DNA of 64,000 nt from Andrena cerasifolii (lineage: Eukaryota; Arthropoda; Insecta; Hymenoptera; Andrenidae). Position 1 is the stretch's first letter; each line of letters opens with the position of its first letter. The position numbers were made by a program, and so were the translations under genes. The stretch lies in assembly GCF_050908995.1 (NCBI RefSeq), contig NC_135119.1:6386001-6450000 (forward strand), in the 5' to 3' direction. This document shows positions 33,216 through 44,646 of this stretch, one piece after another. Below the pieces are notes generated by a model. The model made no database searches, was not told the origin of the DNA, and saw nothing but the letters and a program-made list of their open reading frames with translations.

Positions 33216-36200
33216 ATTCAATAGGCTCGATGCCTGCAATTTTCCAGAATTTTTTGCACGCGAAAGAATGTTCCCTTCATCTTAGATCAATGCTGTATCG
33301 ATACATCTAAAACACTAAATCAGTTTGCGGTGCTTTGAAGGTTTTAAGAGCGTTTCAATTTTGTTCTGCTTTACTTAAGAAGCCTTCGACGATAGACGCA
33401 AATAAATATTAGACGAAATTCTCGCAAAGCTCAACTATCTACCACCGCTGATTTCATGCGAGCCAGAAGAACGCTGACATCTGACCAAATCGCACCGACA
33501 CTTTATCGATCCTCAAGAATACTTGAACGCAGCCTCGCTCAGAAGCAGCGACCCAGACAACTGGATCTCGTTCTAGATTTCGCGTGCAAACTCTGGCGAC
33601 GTCGAAACAACGAGGCTCAAAGCTGGCAAACCAAAATAACCCCCTCGGAGCGAGGAGATATTACGGCCGCGGGAATACTTTATACACGCGTCGCGTTCAG
33701 GCCAGAAGCAAATTATGCTATCGATAGTGTCGCGGGGAGACGAGTGCTCGTCAAAAATAGTCGGTCACTCTGAGCGCGGATTCGAACGGAGAGACTCGGC
33801 GAGATATCGCTGCTTATTAGCACGGTGTCTAGGATCCAATTAATTGATAGCGAAGAGGCGCGTTATTGTTAGAATATTACTAGCGTAATCCCCGTGCCGT
33901 GGATGTTTATAGTGCCTCGTTCCCTGCGCCGTGTTTTAGTGGATCGTTACAAAAGCCGTCCTATATTCCGCGAGCGACTCGAACGTTCCTACGCTCCGGA
34001 TCGCCAGGCCGTGCGCGCAATAATACAAACAACCCCAGGAGAGTCTGAAGAATAAACGCTGCGCGCATTAACCGAGCAGGAATCTCGATACAAGCACCGG
34101 ATCGGCGATAAAAAACGAACGATCCTCTCCCATTCGTCTAACTGCGTTTCTATACAGAGATTAATAGCGAACTCGATAGAGGCAATTCCGAGGACGCGCT
34201 GACAAACCTACGCTGTGCTGGACTTTCCTGTGACTCCTCTTCGCGCGACCGTAACTAGATTTCAGATTTGGGGGAAGAGGAACGGAGCCACGTCTGAGAT
34301 GGTTGCCGAGCGAAAAACCATGGGGCGATATCGGGAGTCGGTGGAGCGTGTGTGGCGCCACGGTTAGCCATGAGGTCAGCCCAGAAATCGTAAGCTGGCT
34401 GCTCGATAAGGACCCAATTACATTTTAACCGATGCTATCTTTCCGCCACCAGGCGCGATAGCACCCGAGGCGAACTAATTGGCCGCGCCAGAAAGGAGAT
34501 ACGGCCGACGATAGCCGCGTGAATTACAGAAAAGAAGACAGAGGAGCGAAAGGGGGTGAAAGGGGACGGGGGCGGCCGCGGAGGGAGGAGTGGATATAAG
34601 CTCGGCTCTCCCCAGGCTGCCCTATCTACGGCGCGCATAATCGCCGGGCGAAAGAAAGCCTCGCGAACGCAATTTCAAAGTTCGAGGCTCGTTTGGCGGG
34701 CGGCCAGCGCTCACGTAACTAACTACTTGTTTTGCCAACCCGTGCACATACTCCCCCGCGGCGGTTCGCTCCGCTGGCCGGCTGTGATCCTCGATTTTCG
34801 AAAAAGGTTAACACCTCGGCCACCGCGGATCAGCATTCGACCACGTGGCGACGGACGGACGCGCCTGCGTGCCCCAGCCTCGACACCTTACACGGAAATT
34901 TCTTCTCCCCAGTCTTCCCGTGCCCACCAGTTGGCACGATACCTCTCGACATTGGCAAAACGCTTGACTCCGGATCGCGAGCAGCGGGGACGACCGCCGC
35001 TAGCTCCGGGCGTATAGCGCGAACAGGCTCGCGACGGCCTAGCGAACCACGAGCGAAGCAGACGTGTGCACACTTGTCAAGGGACACCTGAGCAATCAAT
35101 GGCTCAGCCCCTCTACCCCCGAATTCATCATTCCAACGGCACACACCTTCCGCGGCTCTTCAATCTGCCGAAGTGGCTTGGGGCTTTCGAGCGTTATCTG
35201 CGATCTACCGTATCGATTTTTTCCCGCGATAACGCTCGAGCGATAAACCGCGCCGAGGATCAGGCCAGATACAGGCCCTGACGCTCTTACGAGCCTCCCG
35301 ATTGTCCGTGGTAAAGGTATGAACGCCTTACCTGGAGCCGCGGCATGCGTAGGCTGTGTTCCTAGGTCGAACGGTAATATTCCCTCGAGCAGCGGACGGT
35401 GCCCGCGAGCAGCAACAACAAACAAACACTTTCCGCACAAGCCAGGCCCGGTCGACGAACGACACTCCTTGAATCGCGAGCACGACCTCTCTTTCTCTCT
35501 CTCTGCGTGTACCGGTGCGATCACGTTTGTGAATCGGCCACGATTCCACCGGAGAGATCGTTTCCAATGGTCTCGAGCGGCTTGGCAACGCGCGAATAGA
35601 GCGTGCTCCTAGGCCAGATGCCCACGAGAACCCGTACGCGGTGCTGGTCCTTCACCGGGGGCAGTCCTGTCACTATCAAGGACGTCCGCAGACGCTCGGG
35701 AGCAGGCAAGGCCTTCGCTTTCGTTCGAAAGCCCGCGTCTTCCTGGTCGAATTATTGATCTTAAGCTCCGCTTCGTATCGCGAATCCCGGCACCTAACGA
35801 CTCTTGTAACGCTCCAGCAGCGTCTCTCCTTGACGTCTCGGCCGACCGCGGCACTCTGCCTCGCGGAACACTGGGCCCGATCTCCTTGGCCGAGTGGATT
35901 CTGCCGAGGTAATCCGAGGTAGTCCTGGCGACCAGCGTGCACGCTCAACAGTCCCGCTCCATCCTGTCGGTCTCTCGGTTACAGTTTCGGGATAACAGGG
36001 CAAGGAGCACGGACACACCAGCGCGAGAAAGACGACGTGTCACACGAAGCACACAGGCATGCCAGCTGGCGACCGTTCGATCGGAGGGTCGTGTCGCGCG
36101 TGTCTAACGTAAACCACTGTCAGACGGAGCTGGATTGGCGTAGGGATCAGCCGTATTGCGAGAACACACCGAGCGCGCGACACTCAGAACATGTACGAGA

Positions 36201-37732
36201 CGCGATCCGAACCGCACGGCACGACGGCAGACGAGCGAGTGGGGCTTCGGAGCCTTCCCCCACCACTGTTGGAGCAGTACAGTAAGGCAGAGAGAGCGCG
36301 CAGCGCGTTCGAGCGGGTAGAGCGCCGCGCTGGGGCGCCAAGGAGCAAGGGAGGCCGAGGGAGAGGGTCGCGGTCAGGCGTTAGAGGGGAAGCCGGAGCA
36401 GCGAGGAGGGAGCAGAGGAGTACGAAGCGCGGAAGGGATGGCGCACGATCGGCTGGAGGGGTGACCGCGGTGGGGGAAGGATAGATGGACGTCAGGGGCG
36501 TGAGTGAAGGAGGGGCATCGATATCTCCCCTCTTTCGCCCTATCTCGACGTACAGGAGAGCGTACTCCACGCTCCACGCGACTTCGCGAGTGAAACATTT
36601 CGCGGGTTTCGCGGACGCTGGGCGTGGGATGGGGTCCCGGCGGCCGGAGGGGGGATGGAAGGGAAACGTAGTGAGGGAAGACAACAGTATTCCCGTTAAT
36701 TGAACGACTCTCGTGGAGAACGAGAGGGGTGGCGGCAAGACGAGGAGGCCCGGGACAGAGGGGGAGGATTACTCGCAGTAATTACTTATTTTTATTACGC
36801 TCCGCCTCTCTGCCTTCCTCCCACTCTCTCCCACTCTTCCGCGGCCCTGTGTTCCACCACGGCGAGGATGACGACGACGGCAACGACGAGGAGAGCGACG
36901 ATGACGAGAGGGATGGTTGGAGTTGGTCAACGTTATTAAGCCGCCTTTTTTTGCGTATCCAATCTGTAATGCGTTTACTTAAGCCGATGGTTGAAGAGGG
37001 AGTTACGATCTCGCATCGCTAGGATTATTCCCCGGGAGTTTACGCGTCAGCTAAGTACCTGCCATGATTACGTGTCGCGAGGAGATTCGTGATGTCCTGT
37101 TTCGTTCGCGAATCGATCCGTGCCTGGATGTTCAGGAGAATGGTCGCCGCGGTAACCGTGCAAGTGAAAGAACACTTTCAGCTAATTGAACGACTACGGT
37201 CCCCGGGAATCCGGAATGGTGGCCGATTACTCCGAGTAATTACTTATTTTTATTACTTTCAGCTTCTTTGCCCCTCCCATCGGCTGAGTAACGTCACTTA
37301 TCGCTGGCCAACCACGAGTACCGGCCTCCGGGGTCTACCATATTTCGTTGCAGATGCCTTTGATACGTATCGCGCCTTTTAGTAGCACTTAAATACTCGG
37401 ATTTAAGCGGGCCTCCGCTAATTGTCCTCCACGATCAAGTATTAGTTTCCGTTCCTCCTCCACCGCAGCCAATATCCAAACTCCTCTCGCCTGTTCCAGT
37501 CTTTTTCGTTCACCCTTGTTGATCTTGTTCGATGAAATACAAACGCCTGGCAGCTGAATGGACAATTTGTTTCACTTGGAGCTCGATCCGCTACAAGACA
37601 ATATTAACTTCGCTGCTATCGAATGGTACACGCTTCGCAGTGTCTCAATAAAATTCATAATGATCACAGCATCTCCTGTTGCCAACGCGCAGCATGGCTC
37701 TACGAAAAAGCACTCAAACAATCGCTCCCAAT
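33216..37732. other. Long single-copy CpG-rich non-coding interval
   Basis: No exon was recognised in 4.5 kb. From about 34.4 to 36.7 kb the sequence is especially CpG-rich, with many overlapping open frames on both strands. The longest is 184 codons on the minus strand at 36184-36738 and is Pro/Ser/Arg-rich without domains. CpG density would suit a promoter or first-exon region, but I see no supported transcript structure. The duplicated AT-rich module at 36.7-37.3 kb is described separately. Confidence 0.45.
36697..37256. promoter_or_regulatory. Duplicated AT-rich module, candidate regulatory element
   Basis: TAATTGAACGACT occurs at 36697-36709 and 37183-37195. Each copy is followed, 70 and 42 bases later respectively, by a 32-bp block (36767-36798 and 37225-37256) that agrees at 30 of 32 positions and ends TTACTTATTTTTATTAC. 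The DNA between the paired blocks is not alignable by eye, so the short blocks look specifically retained. The TTTATTAC and TAATTA cores suit homeodomain binding. Function is inferred. Confidence 0.4.
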
Positions 37733-37735
37733 TAA

Positions 37736-38702
37736 GGGAAATGTCCCAATTAGCGACCCTGTAAGATCTACGCGCACGTGCCAACGTATTTACATATTAA
37801 AAGTATTTATCGCAGGTACTCATTAATAGCCTATCATATGGCTGGTTCTTTTCCAGTATGAAAAAGGCCCCTTTTTCACGATGAAATTGTTCGAATATAA
37901 TTATTAATAATAAATATATTATATGGTGCACGTGTACCTATTTTTCACCTTCAATTCTTCTCTCTTCGTCCCAAATAGTGATCTATGTCGAATTGTCATT
38001 GATCGGGACGTGCAATCTAATGTCCCAATTAATTGAATGCATCGGAAAAGGATATTTATAAAATAATTAGTGCAAAATAAAATAATTTGCAATAGTTTTA
38101 ATGCTATCACCAGATTTGATAGCTTCCAAAGCATTTTCCAATTGTTGTTGCGAATAGTTTTTACGTCGGTTATATTCCTTAGGGTTTACTAGCCATCTTT
38201 GCTTATTGAAGTTATGGTGCAAACTGACAAACACGTAAGTTGGAAACGTGACATGGCATCTCGTGTCAATAATAGGAATTCACACATTTTACGAGTACCG
38301 ATTATTCACCCCCATAATTATTACGAATTTAATAAAAAAATCGATGCAATTTTTTTAAATAGTAAATTTACAATTATTTTTTAACTTATTTGAATACAGA
38401 TTTCTTACATTAATATACTCACGTAAGAAATACTTAATACCTAAAATTTGGCCGTTCTTAAGTTCGGTAACAAGAAACTACTTTTTCACGGCTTCGTAGC
38501 TGACACACGTGAAAGCATTTATTAATTACTCAATTATATGTTATGATATACATTAGCGAAACCATCAGCAAGATACTTTGAATATTCACTAATCGAATTC
38601 AATATTTTCAACGCCCGTTCCGAACCCAGGAAAAAACATATTTAAATATAAAGGATGAAGTGTGAATAATTGGGACTGGGTCGCTAATTGGGACATTTAC
38701 CC
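37736..38702. mobile_element. PIF/Harbinger-like MITE
   Basis: The left end GGGAAATGTCCCAATTAGCG and the right end, complement of GGGTAAATGTCCCAATTAGC, form inverted repeats. A TAA trinucleotide flanks both sides (37733-37735 and 38703-38705). A TWA duplication with G-rich ends suits the PIF/Harbinger superfamily. The interior is AT-rich with no coding. Its ends share AATGTYCCAATT with the smaller nested element at 43618-44026. Confidence 0.75.
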
Positions 38703-38705
38703 TAA

Positions 38706-39663
38706 CACCACGAAGCCATGCTCGCAAACGTCTGACTTCAGATTGTAAACATATTTACAAATTCGAAGACGCGAGTCGTCCACGCGACCTGCGATGTGTT
38801 CACGCCTGTCTAGGATGGAAATTAGAAGTTAATTCTCAGGTGTCTGGAAACTTTGGAACGAGCAGTCAGTTATCAGCTCGCGGCTGTTAATTCCTAAGTA
38901 GTACACACTTACCAGGGAAAATAATTAGGAAATAACAGCGTCAGAAAGATACCCCACCAAGTCTCACGTGATCGAGTTTTCTAAAAAGCTTTACTTCCCC
39001 TTGTTCCTTCCTCTCTTCTACTTCCCTCCCTTCGTCTAATCCCTCTCACCTTTCCACCCCTTCCGCTCAACAATCTCACACGTTTATCTATCCCCACTGT
39101 TCCTAACTTCTCACTTCCCCGCAAACCCCTCTCTATCTCATTCCTCCCATTTCTCCACTTCTCTATCCCCAGCTTTGTCACTTTTATCTTGCCTCCAACC
39201 CCCCCTTTTCCACCCCTCGATCACCACCTTATTCTTCTAAGCCTAGCGAACGAACTACCGAGATCCTTAACGGACCAGTTTCGGATCAAGGATGCCACGA
39301 TCCGAAATCGTGGCTCGACCTTCCGATAGATTGCGTAGAAACTCGGCGATCCATTATCATCCACGGTCTTCTCGTGCTCTCCCCTGGCATCGCGCAATTT
39401 CAGTGGATCGCGCCGAACGCTGGTATCATCGCTAAACGGTGTCGATTCTGCGGAGTCACTGTTGCGGACGTTTGCTATCTGCCAGTTTATTTACCGAGCA
39501 CGGGAGGACCGCGAAAGGCGATTTAACCGGCGACGTGACGCGTTTATTGGCCACGAGATGAGACAACGCGGCAAGGGAAGTACACCAGATACCCTACACT
39601 TGTGGCCGCCGCTGCTGGGATGACTCATTGATCGTAGGAGTCAAGAATAAAGCGCTGCGCTTC
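38706..39663. other. Single-copy non-coding DNA with a pyrimidine-rich tract
   Basis: No gene was recognised. The plus strand at about 38985-39230 is pyrimidine-rich, which produces a charged Arg/Glu/Gly-rich open frame on the minus strand (38981-39181). I treat this frame as compositional. Confidence 0.5.
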
Positions 39664-39667
39664 TTAA

Positions 39668-40587
39668 GGGGTCATGCTCAGCCAGGAGGCCGAAAAGAGG
39701 GTGGTCTTTGGATATTTTTTTACTCAAAAGCTATAACACATTTCTCAATAAATCTTTTTTCCTTTTAAGGGTTGCATCTAGTGCCGTGCATCGTAATTTT
39801 TTTATTTAAAAATAATTATCAATAACTAAGTTATTATCCATCATTCGAAGGCTCTTTAAATAGAAAGGCTTTTGCGGTGACCACTGCTGCTCGAAAGTCG
39901 ATCAGCTAAAATAAAAAATTCAAAAGAATTTACTTATTATATTATATTATATTATCTAGTATTTGAACGAAGGATTTTTTTATCCGATGCTTAGTTTTCT
40001 TTTAATTGACGAAAATCAGGCACGATTTATGATAAAATTTGAAACTTTTACCTTAAACATCAGCCATTTTGTTCCCAAATCAATATTTCGAAAAATCCTT
40101 CGTTCAAATACTAGATAATATAATATAATAAGTAAATTCTTTTGAATTTTTTATTTTAGATGATCGACTTTCGAGCAGCAGTGGTCACCGCAGAAGCCCT
40201 TTTTTTAGAGAACCTTCGAGTGATGGGCAATAACTTAGTTATTGATAAATATTTTTAAATAAAAAAATTACGAGACAATAACTTAGTTATTGATAAATAT
40301 TTTTAAATAAAAAAATTACGAGACAATAACTTAGTTATTGATAAATATTTTTCAATAAAAAAATTACGAGACAATAACTTAGTTATTGATAAATATTTTT
40401 AAATACAAAAATTACGAGACAATAACTTAGTTATTGATAAATATTTTTAAATAAAAAAATTACGATGCACGGTACTAGATGCAATCCTTAAAAGGAAAAA
40501 AGATTTTTGGAGAAATGTGCTATAGCTTTTGAGTAAAAAATTTCCAAAGACCACCCTTTTTTCGGCCTCCTGACTGAGCACGACCCC
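39668..40587. mobile_element. TTAA-flanked foldback element A
   Basis: The ends GGGGTCATGCTCAG on the left and CTGAGCACGACCCC on the right are flanked by TTAA at 39664-39667 and 40588-40591. Beyond the ends, nearly the entire element is an inverted repeat around a centre near 40030. Paired blocks include the segment with CTTCGTTCAAATACTAG and its complement. The right arm has an expanded 48-bp tandem array that is single-copy in the left arm. Its right TTAA is also the left TTAA of the next element. Confidence 0.85.
40228..40466. repeat. 48-bp tandem repeat, five copies, in one foldback arm
   Basis: The unit begins CAATAACTTAGTTATTGATA and ends AATTACGAGA. Copies differ by single substitutions only. 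The opposite arm (about 39798-39838) holds one copy, so expansion happened in one arm after the foldback formed. Confidence 0.92.
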
Positions 40588-40591
40588 TTAA

Positions 40592-41332
40592 GGGGTTACG
40601 CCACCCTGAGGCGCTCGAAACAGCACTAAACTAGACGATTTTTTTTTACTGATACTATGAGGTTGAAAATTATTTATTTTCTTCTTATGGGTAGAGCATG
40701 TATTAGTGCATATATTGTATAAATACTGTTCAAAAATATTAAAAAATGACCGAGTTATTTGTTCTCCCGCGAAGCTCGTCCGCCGTTACACGCGTGACTA
40801 ACCTAACAAATTATAACGAACATATTCCTCTGAAATCAAAAACCCGATGATTTTCGTGTTCCTTAATAAAATACCTACGACGTAGCATAGGGATTTGAGA
40901 AAAAAAAATTTATTGCACAAATGAGAGCAAAGTGAAAAAAATTATACGTATTTCACATGAAAAAACGAATTTAAACCATTAATTATATACGAATGGGGTG
41001 TAGGATGGAAAAACTGATATGCTACATCGTAGACAATACCATTAAGAATATGCGTGCCAAGTTTGAACTCAATCGGACAAATAGTTTCGGAGATATTTGA
41101 TAGGTCATCTTTGAAAATGTAGTTTCGTGAAAAACGCAAAAGAAGAAAAGTAGAATGTTCGCTACCTGCTACGGAATATCGACATCCGCGCCTCGTTAAC
41201 AGCCTATAACTCGGCTATTTTGGTCAATTTTTGCGTCTACGATGACTTAAATTATTCTTAAAACTTCGCGTAATAAGAAAATGCTAAGAAAAAAAAATCG
41301 TGTTTTCAATACTTTCAGGGTGGCGTAACCCC
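40592..41332. mobile_element. TTAA-flanked element B, abutting element A
   Basis: The ends GGGGTTACGCCACCCTGA and TCAGGGTGGCGTAACCCC are perfect complements. TTAA stands on each side (40588-40591 and 41333-41336). The interior of 740 bases is AT-rich with a short CpG-rich patch and no coding frame. TTAA duplication suggests the piggyBac-type target preference, though GGGG ends differ from the common CCC start. Elements A and B share the GGGGT terminal bases. Confidence 0.85.
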
Positions 41333-41336
41333 TTAA

Positions 41337-43203
41337 GGTGAATTCCATGCCCGTGGAACGAGCTTCAACGTTTCCGCGAACACCGTGCACGTACACTCAC
41401 GCTTCTGATAACGATTGCCTACGAAAGCCCTTGCCACGTATCGTTACCTGTCAATTAGCCGGGTGATTCGTAATTTCGACGCGCCCCGCGTTTTAAGATC
41501 CTGCACGTCGAGCCGCGCGACTCGTCGCAGGTCAACGACCAATTACACCTCACCTGGCTTGCGGCCACTTTTCATTTGGCCCGTTTTGTTTGCGGGTAAA
41601 CAAAGAAGGACGCAGCGGAAATCGTGGCGAACGACAGACAGCGGCGCGCAGACGTGCAGTCGCTCTCGTTTATCCGGGGACGCGTTTAATTCGTTTAATT
41701 ATTCCATTATTAATTACTTCATTAATCGCGATCGCGCTCTACTTATTCCGGGGAAACACGTGCCGCCGGGAGGGCGCGGCGGCGTAGGGCGAGATTGTCA
41801 TAATGCTCTTTTAATAATTAACGCGGTAAATAGTAATGCCGAGTGAATTATTTCGCTCGTGTCCAGAAATCATTAAATCCTCGGCCATACAGGCGCTCCC
41901 CGGCGAACAATGAATCGACGCTCCGCGATTTTCCAGCGCGCAATCTGTCGTTGCAATTATGTACGTCGCTCAAAATAATTAGGGGATCGCCTACTTAAAC
42001 GACTTTATCGTCCCTGCAACGTATGTAGGATTTGCTAAAGAGGATTCGGGGATTGAGGATTACGAGCCCGACGAGGAAAAGTGGTAATTATTTTATAAAA
42101 ACGTTTTCGCCGCGCTTAGCCTCGTGTGCGCTTCAATTAGGCTCATCAGTTTTCTGTGGGACTTTATAAAGACCGAGTGCTCCAATCGTAAATTATTCGA
42201 CCATCGCGAAAATAAATGTCCCCCGTGCATTGTCGCGCGCGAATCGCAGCGCGCGTTCCCTGAAACGTATCGGAGTCCAGGGAATCTTAGCTAGCACGGT
42301 GGCTCCTCAAAACTACCTTGCGCAACCACATCGAACAGACAAAGGAAGATCGATGGAGACCAGCAATCGCGACTGATAAGCAAAGAATGGGCGAAATATT
42401 TATGAAAAACCAACGCCGCCGGAGGGACGGGAAGCACTTCGAGTACGTTTTACAAAGCGCAGGCTGACTGGACGCGAAACAATCCAGGGGCCTGTCGTAT
42501 ATTTCCGGGCGTCGCCCCGCTGAAATTCTAATTTCGCGCGGAAGGATATTTTATGCTCGGAGCCTTTTTTTGCGCCGTTCGAACGTAGAGCGGAGGCATT
42601 GCGATCGGGAGCGTGCTTCATTGTTGTCCACCCCCGTTCCATTATTATTATCGTTTCTCTTCGGGTTTCGGGCCATAAACAACTCGGCGTCGTTGCACAA
42701 TGGCCTGGAACAATGCTCGCGACTGATTGATCCTTAACTTTTAAAGTGGCGCCTCGGCCGCGCCGCGGTATCGACCGTTCCCCAGCCTCGATCCTATCGA
42801 TGCACGGGCACTTATCCCGCGAAAGCATTTCAATTTGCATATCGTAGAAACCCGCGCGTCAATGAACACGGGCATCGAGGCACGGGCCCATTGTCGCGTT
42901 TCATCCGTAGGCGCCGCACAATCAACATTCATTCTGTAAACGTCTCTATTATTTGCTGGCCACGCGCTGCGACCCTCAGGTACAAATTTTATATTGACAC
43001 GCGGCGAATTTATCGTAGGACGGGGACCACGGCCGACGACACGGCTATTTGCTATCGCGATTTCCGCCGTCTCGAGGCTCCCTTCTCCCGAGACTTGCCC
43101 GACAAGCTACCGCACCTTATCGCGACATTTTCTCCCGATTTAGATTTCAACTGGAAATCCGATGACAGAATGGGAAAGGCAACAGCGTTGCACCTCTGTA
43201 AAG
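41337..43203. other. Single-copy CpG-rich non-coding DNA
   Basis: No exon was recognised. A dense run of TTTAATT/ATTAATTA cores lies at 41688-41735 and another at 41810-41820. Open frames at 41415-41846, 42400-42840 (minus) and 42891-43286 lack domains, and the last one runs into the neighbouring transposon, which argues against it being real. Confidence 0.5.
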
Positions 43204-43205
43204 TA

Positions 43206-44644
43206 GGGGAGACCGGGGATAAAAGTTCCGGGGGTAAGTTCTTTCGACGGCTCTATCTTCAAAATAAAAAGAGCGTTGTACTTTAAATTATTCTTTCCGG
43301 GTGAGTTGATCGCGCCACTCTGTCGCCCAGTTTAATAGCGTCCGCGACAGCGAATCGTGTGGTTGTAAGCAAGGACCTATTAGTCGCGTACCAGATAAGT
43401 AAACAAATTTCTATCATTATTTTGTGGGCTATTTCAATTGTTTAACGTCGATATTATAGATTTATTCGTTCTTATTGATCAAATGACATTTAAGAGCATG
43501 GTGTAATAGTGTTTATCGTTTGAATATTTGTATAAGCAGAATAGTCCCTGAAATTGCTACATTTGTCGGTAGGGGCTAGTTGTTACCGTAACAACTTGCC
43601 CCACCGCAAATGTATAAGGTGAATGTTCCAATTTCTGCTCATTTAAGAGGAGACTCGTCATAAAGAAGGTGTAAAAAAATTGTTCGTGATCAAAATTTAC
43701 AGAGTAATTGATTAATTCTATAATAATAAATTCAATTACCTTTAATTTTGAATTGGTTATAAATTCTATAATAACCAATTCAAAAACTATTTAAGAAAGA
43801 TATTTCAAGATGTTTAACTATTAGTAATTTGTAATTACATATGTAATGCTCTAAATGTCCTTATTTCTGCTCATGAAAAATAGCGATGTATGTGTCGCCC
43901 TAAGTTCGTGCAACACTCGCGTAAATGTTAAAAAAATTTAGAATTATTTTGTTGCAACTATAGTACAAACGTAACGCGTATAATAATAAGAAAAATACGA
44001 AATGTGCAGAAATTGGGACATTCGCCTTAAATTGTTTCTGCTGTGCTTTAAGATGCGAACATGTGAATGAAAGGCGGAAAGGGACACGACTTCAATCGAA
44101 GTTAAAGATAAATAAAAACTGTCGGTAGAGAATTCAATATCTGCCACATGATTCTATCGAGATTTATTAAAATAATACAATGTGTACAAGAGACCACAGT
44201 AGGCTACAAGATTGCTTAGTAGATTATAGTTTTTATACCAAAGATAATGTTTATGGTTATTATATCGTTTTGGTTTTCTTTTAAAGATAATACATTTTTG
44301 TTGGTCCGAACCTTCATAAATAACCATTATTAATAAAATTCTGTTTTATTTCATTAGAAAATGAAATATTTCATTAAAAGGCAACTCTTATATCTTAGCA
44401 ACAACTTACCCCAATGCGATAACAACTTGCCCCAAATAGGGGTAAGAAGTTCCGCTTCGATCAGCCACAAATAAATTACTTTCTATGAAAAACCTATTGC
44501 AATATATTAAATACAAGCTTAAAATCATAAAATATAATAAATTCAACAAGAAATTAGTCAATAGTGAAGAGAATAACTACATTATTCTTTTCCAGTCATT
44601 TTTGCTGTTTTATCGAAATCGGAACTTTCAGCCCCGGTCTCCCC
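43206..44644. mobile_element. TA-flanked DNA element with pogo-like GGGGAGACCGGGG ends
   Basis: The left end GGGGAGACCGGGGATAAAAG and the right end (complement of GGGGAGACCGGGGCTGAAAG) are flanked by TA on each side (43204-43205 and 44645-44646). The interior repeats CAACTTGCCCCA/TAGGGGTAAG-like subterminal motifs and carries a nested smaller element at 43618-44026. No coding frame was recognised. Shared ends with 51517-52561 make them one family of Tc1/mariner-pogo type, assuming the TA is the target duplication. Confidence 0.8.
43618..44026. mobile_element. Nested Harbinger-like MITE
   Basis: GGTGAATGTTCCAATTTCTG on the left pairs with CAGAAATTGGGACATTCGCC on the right. It is flanked by TAA (43615-43617) and TTA (44027-44029), an imperfect TWA duplication. 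A third, direct copy of the terminal motif lies at about 43852-43877. It sits wholly inside the 43206-44644 element and is therefore the younger insertion. Confidence 0.6.
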
Positions 44645-44646
44645 TA

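Noticed and set aside
36184..36738. 184-codon minus-strand open frame in the CpG-rich region
   Set aside because: It is low-complexity Pro/Ser/Arg/Leu composition with no motif, and overlapping frames of similar length lie on the other strand. The GC-rich background explains it.
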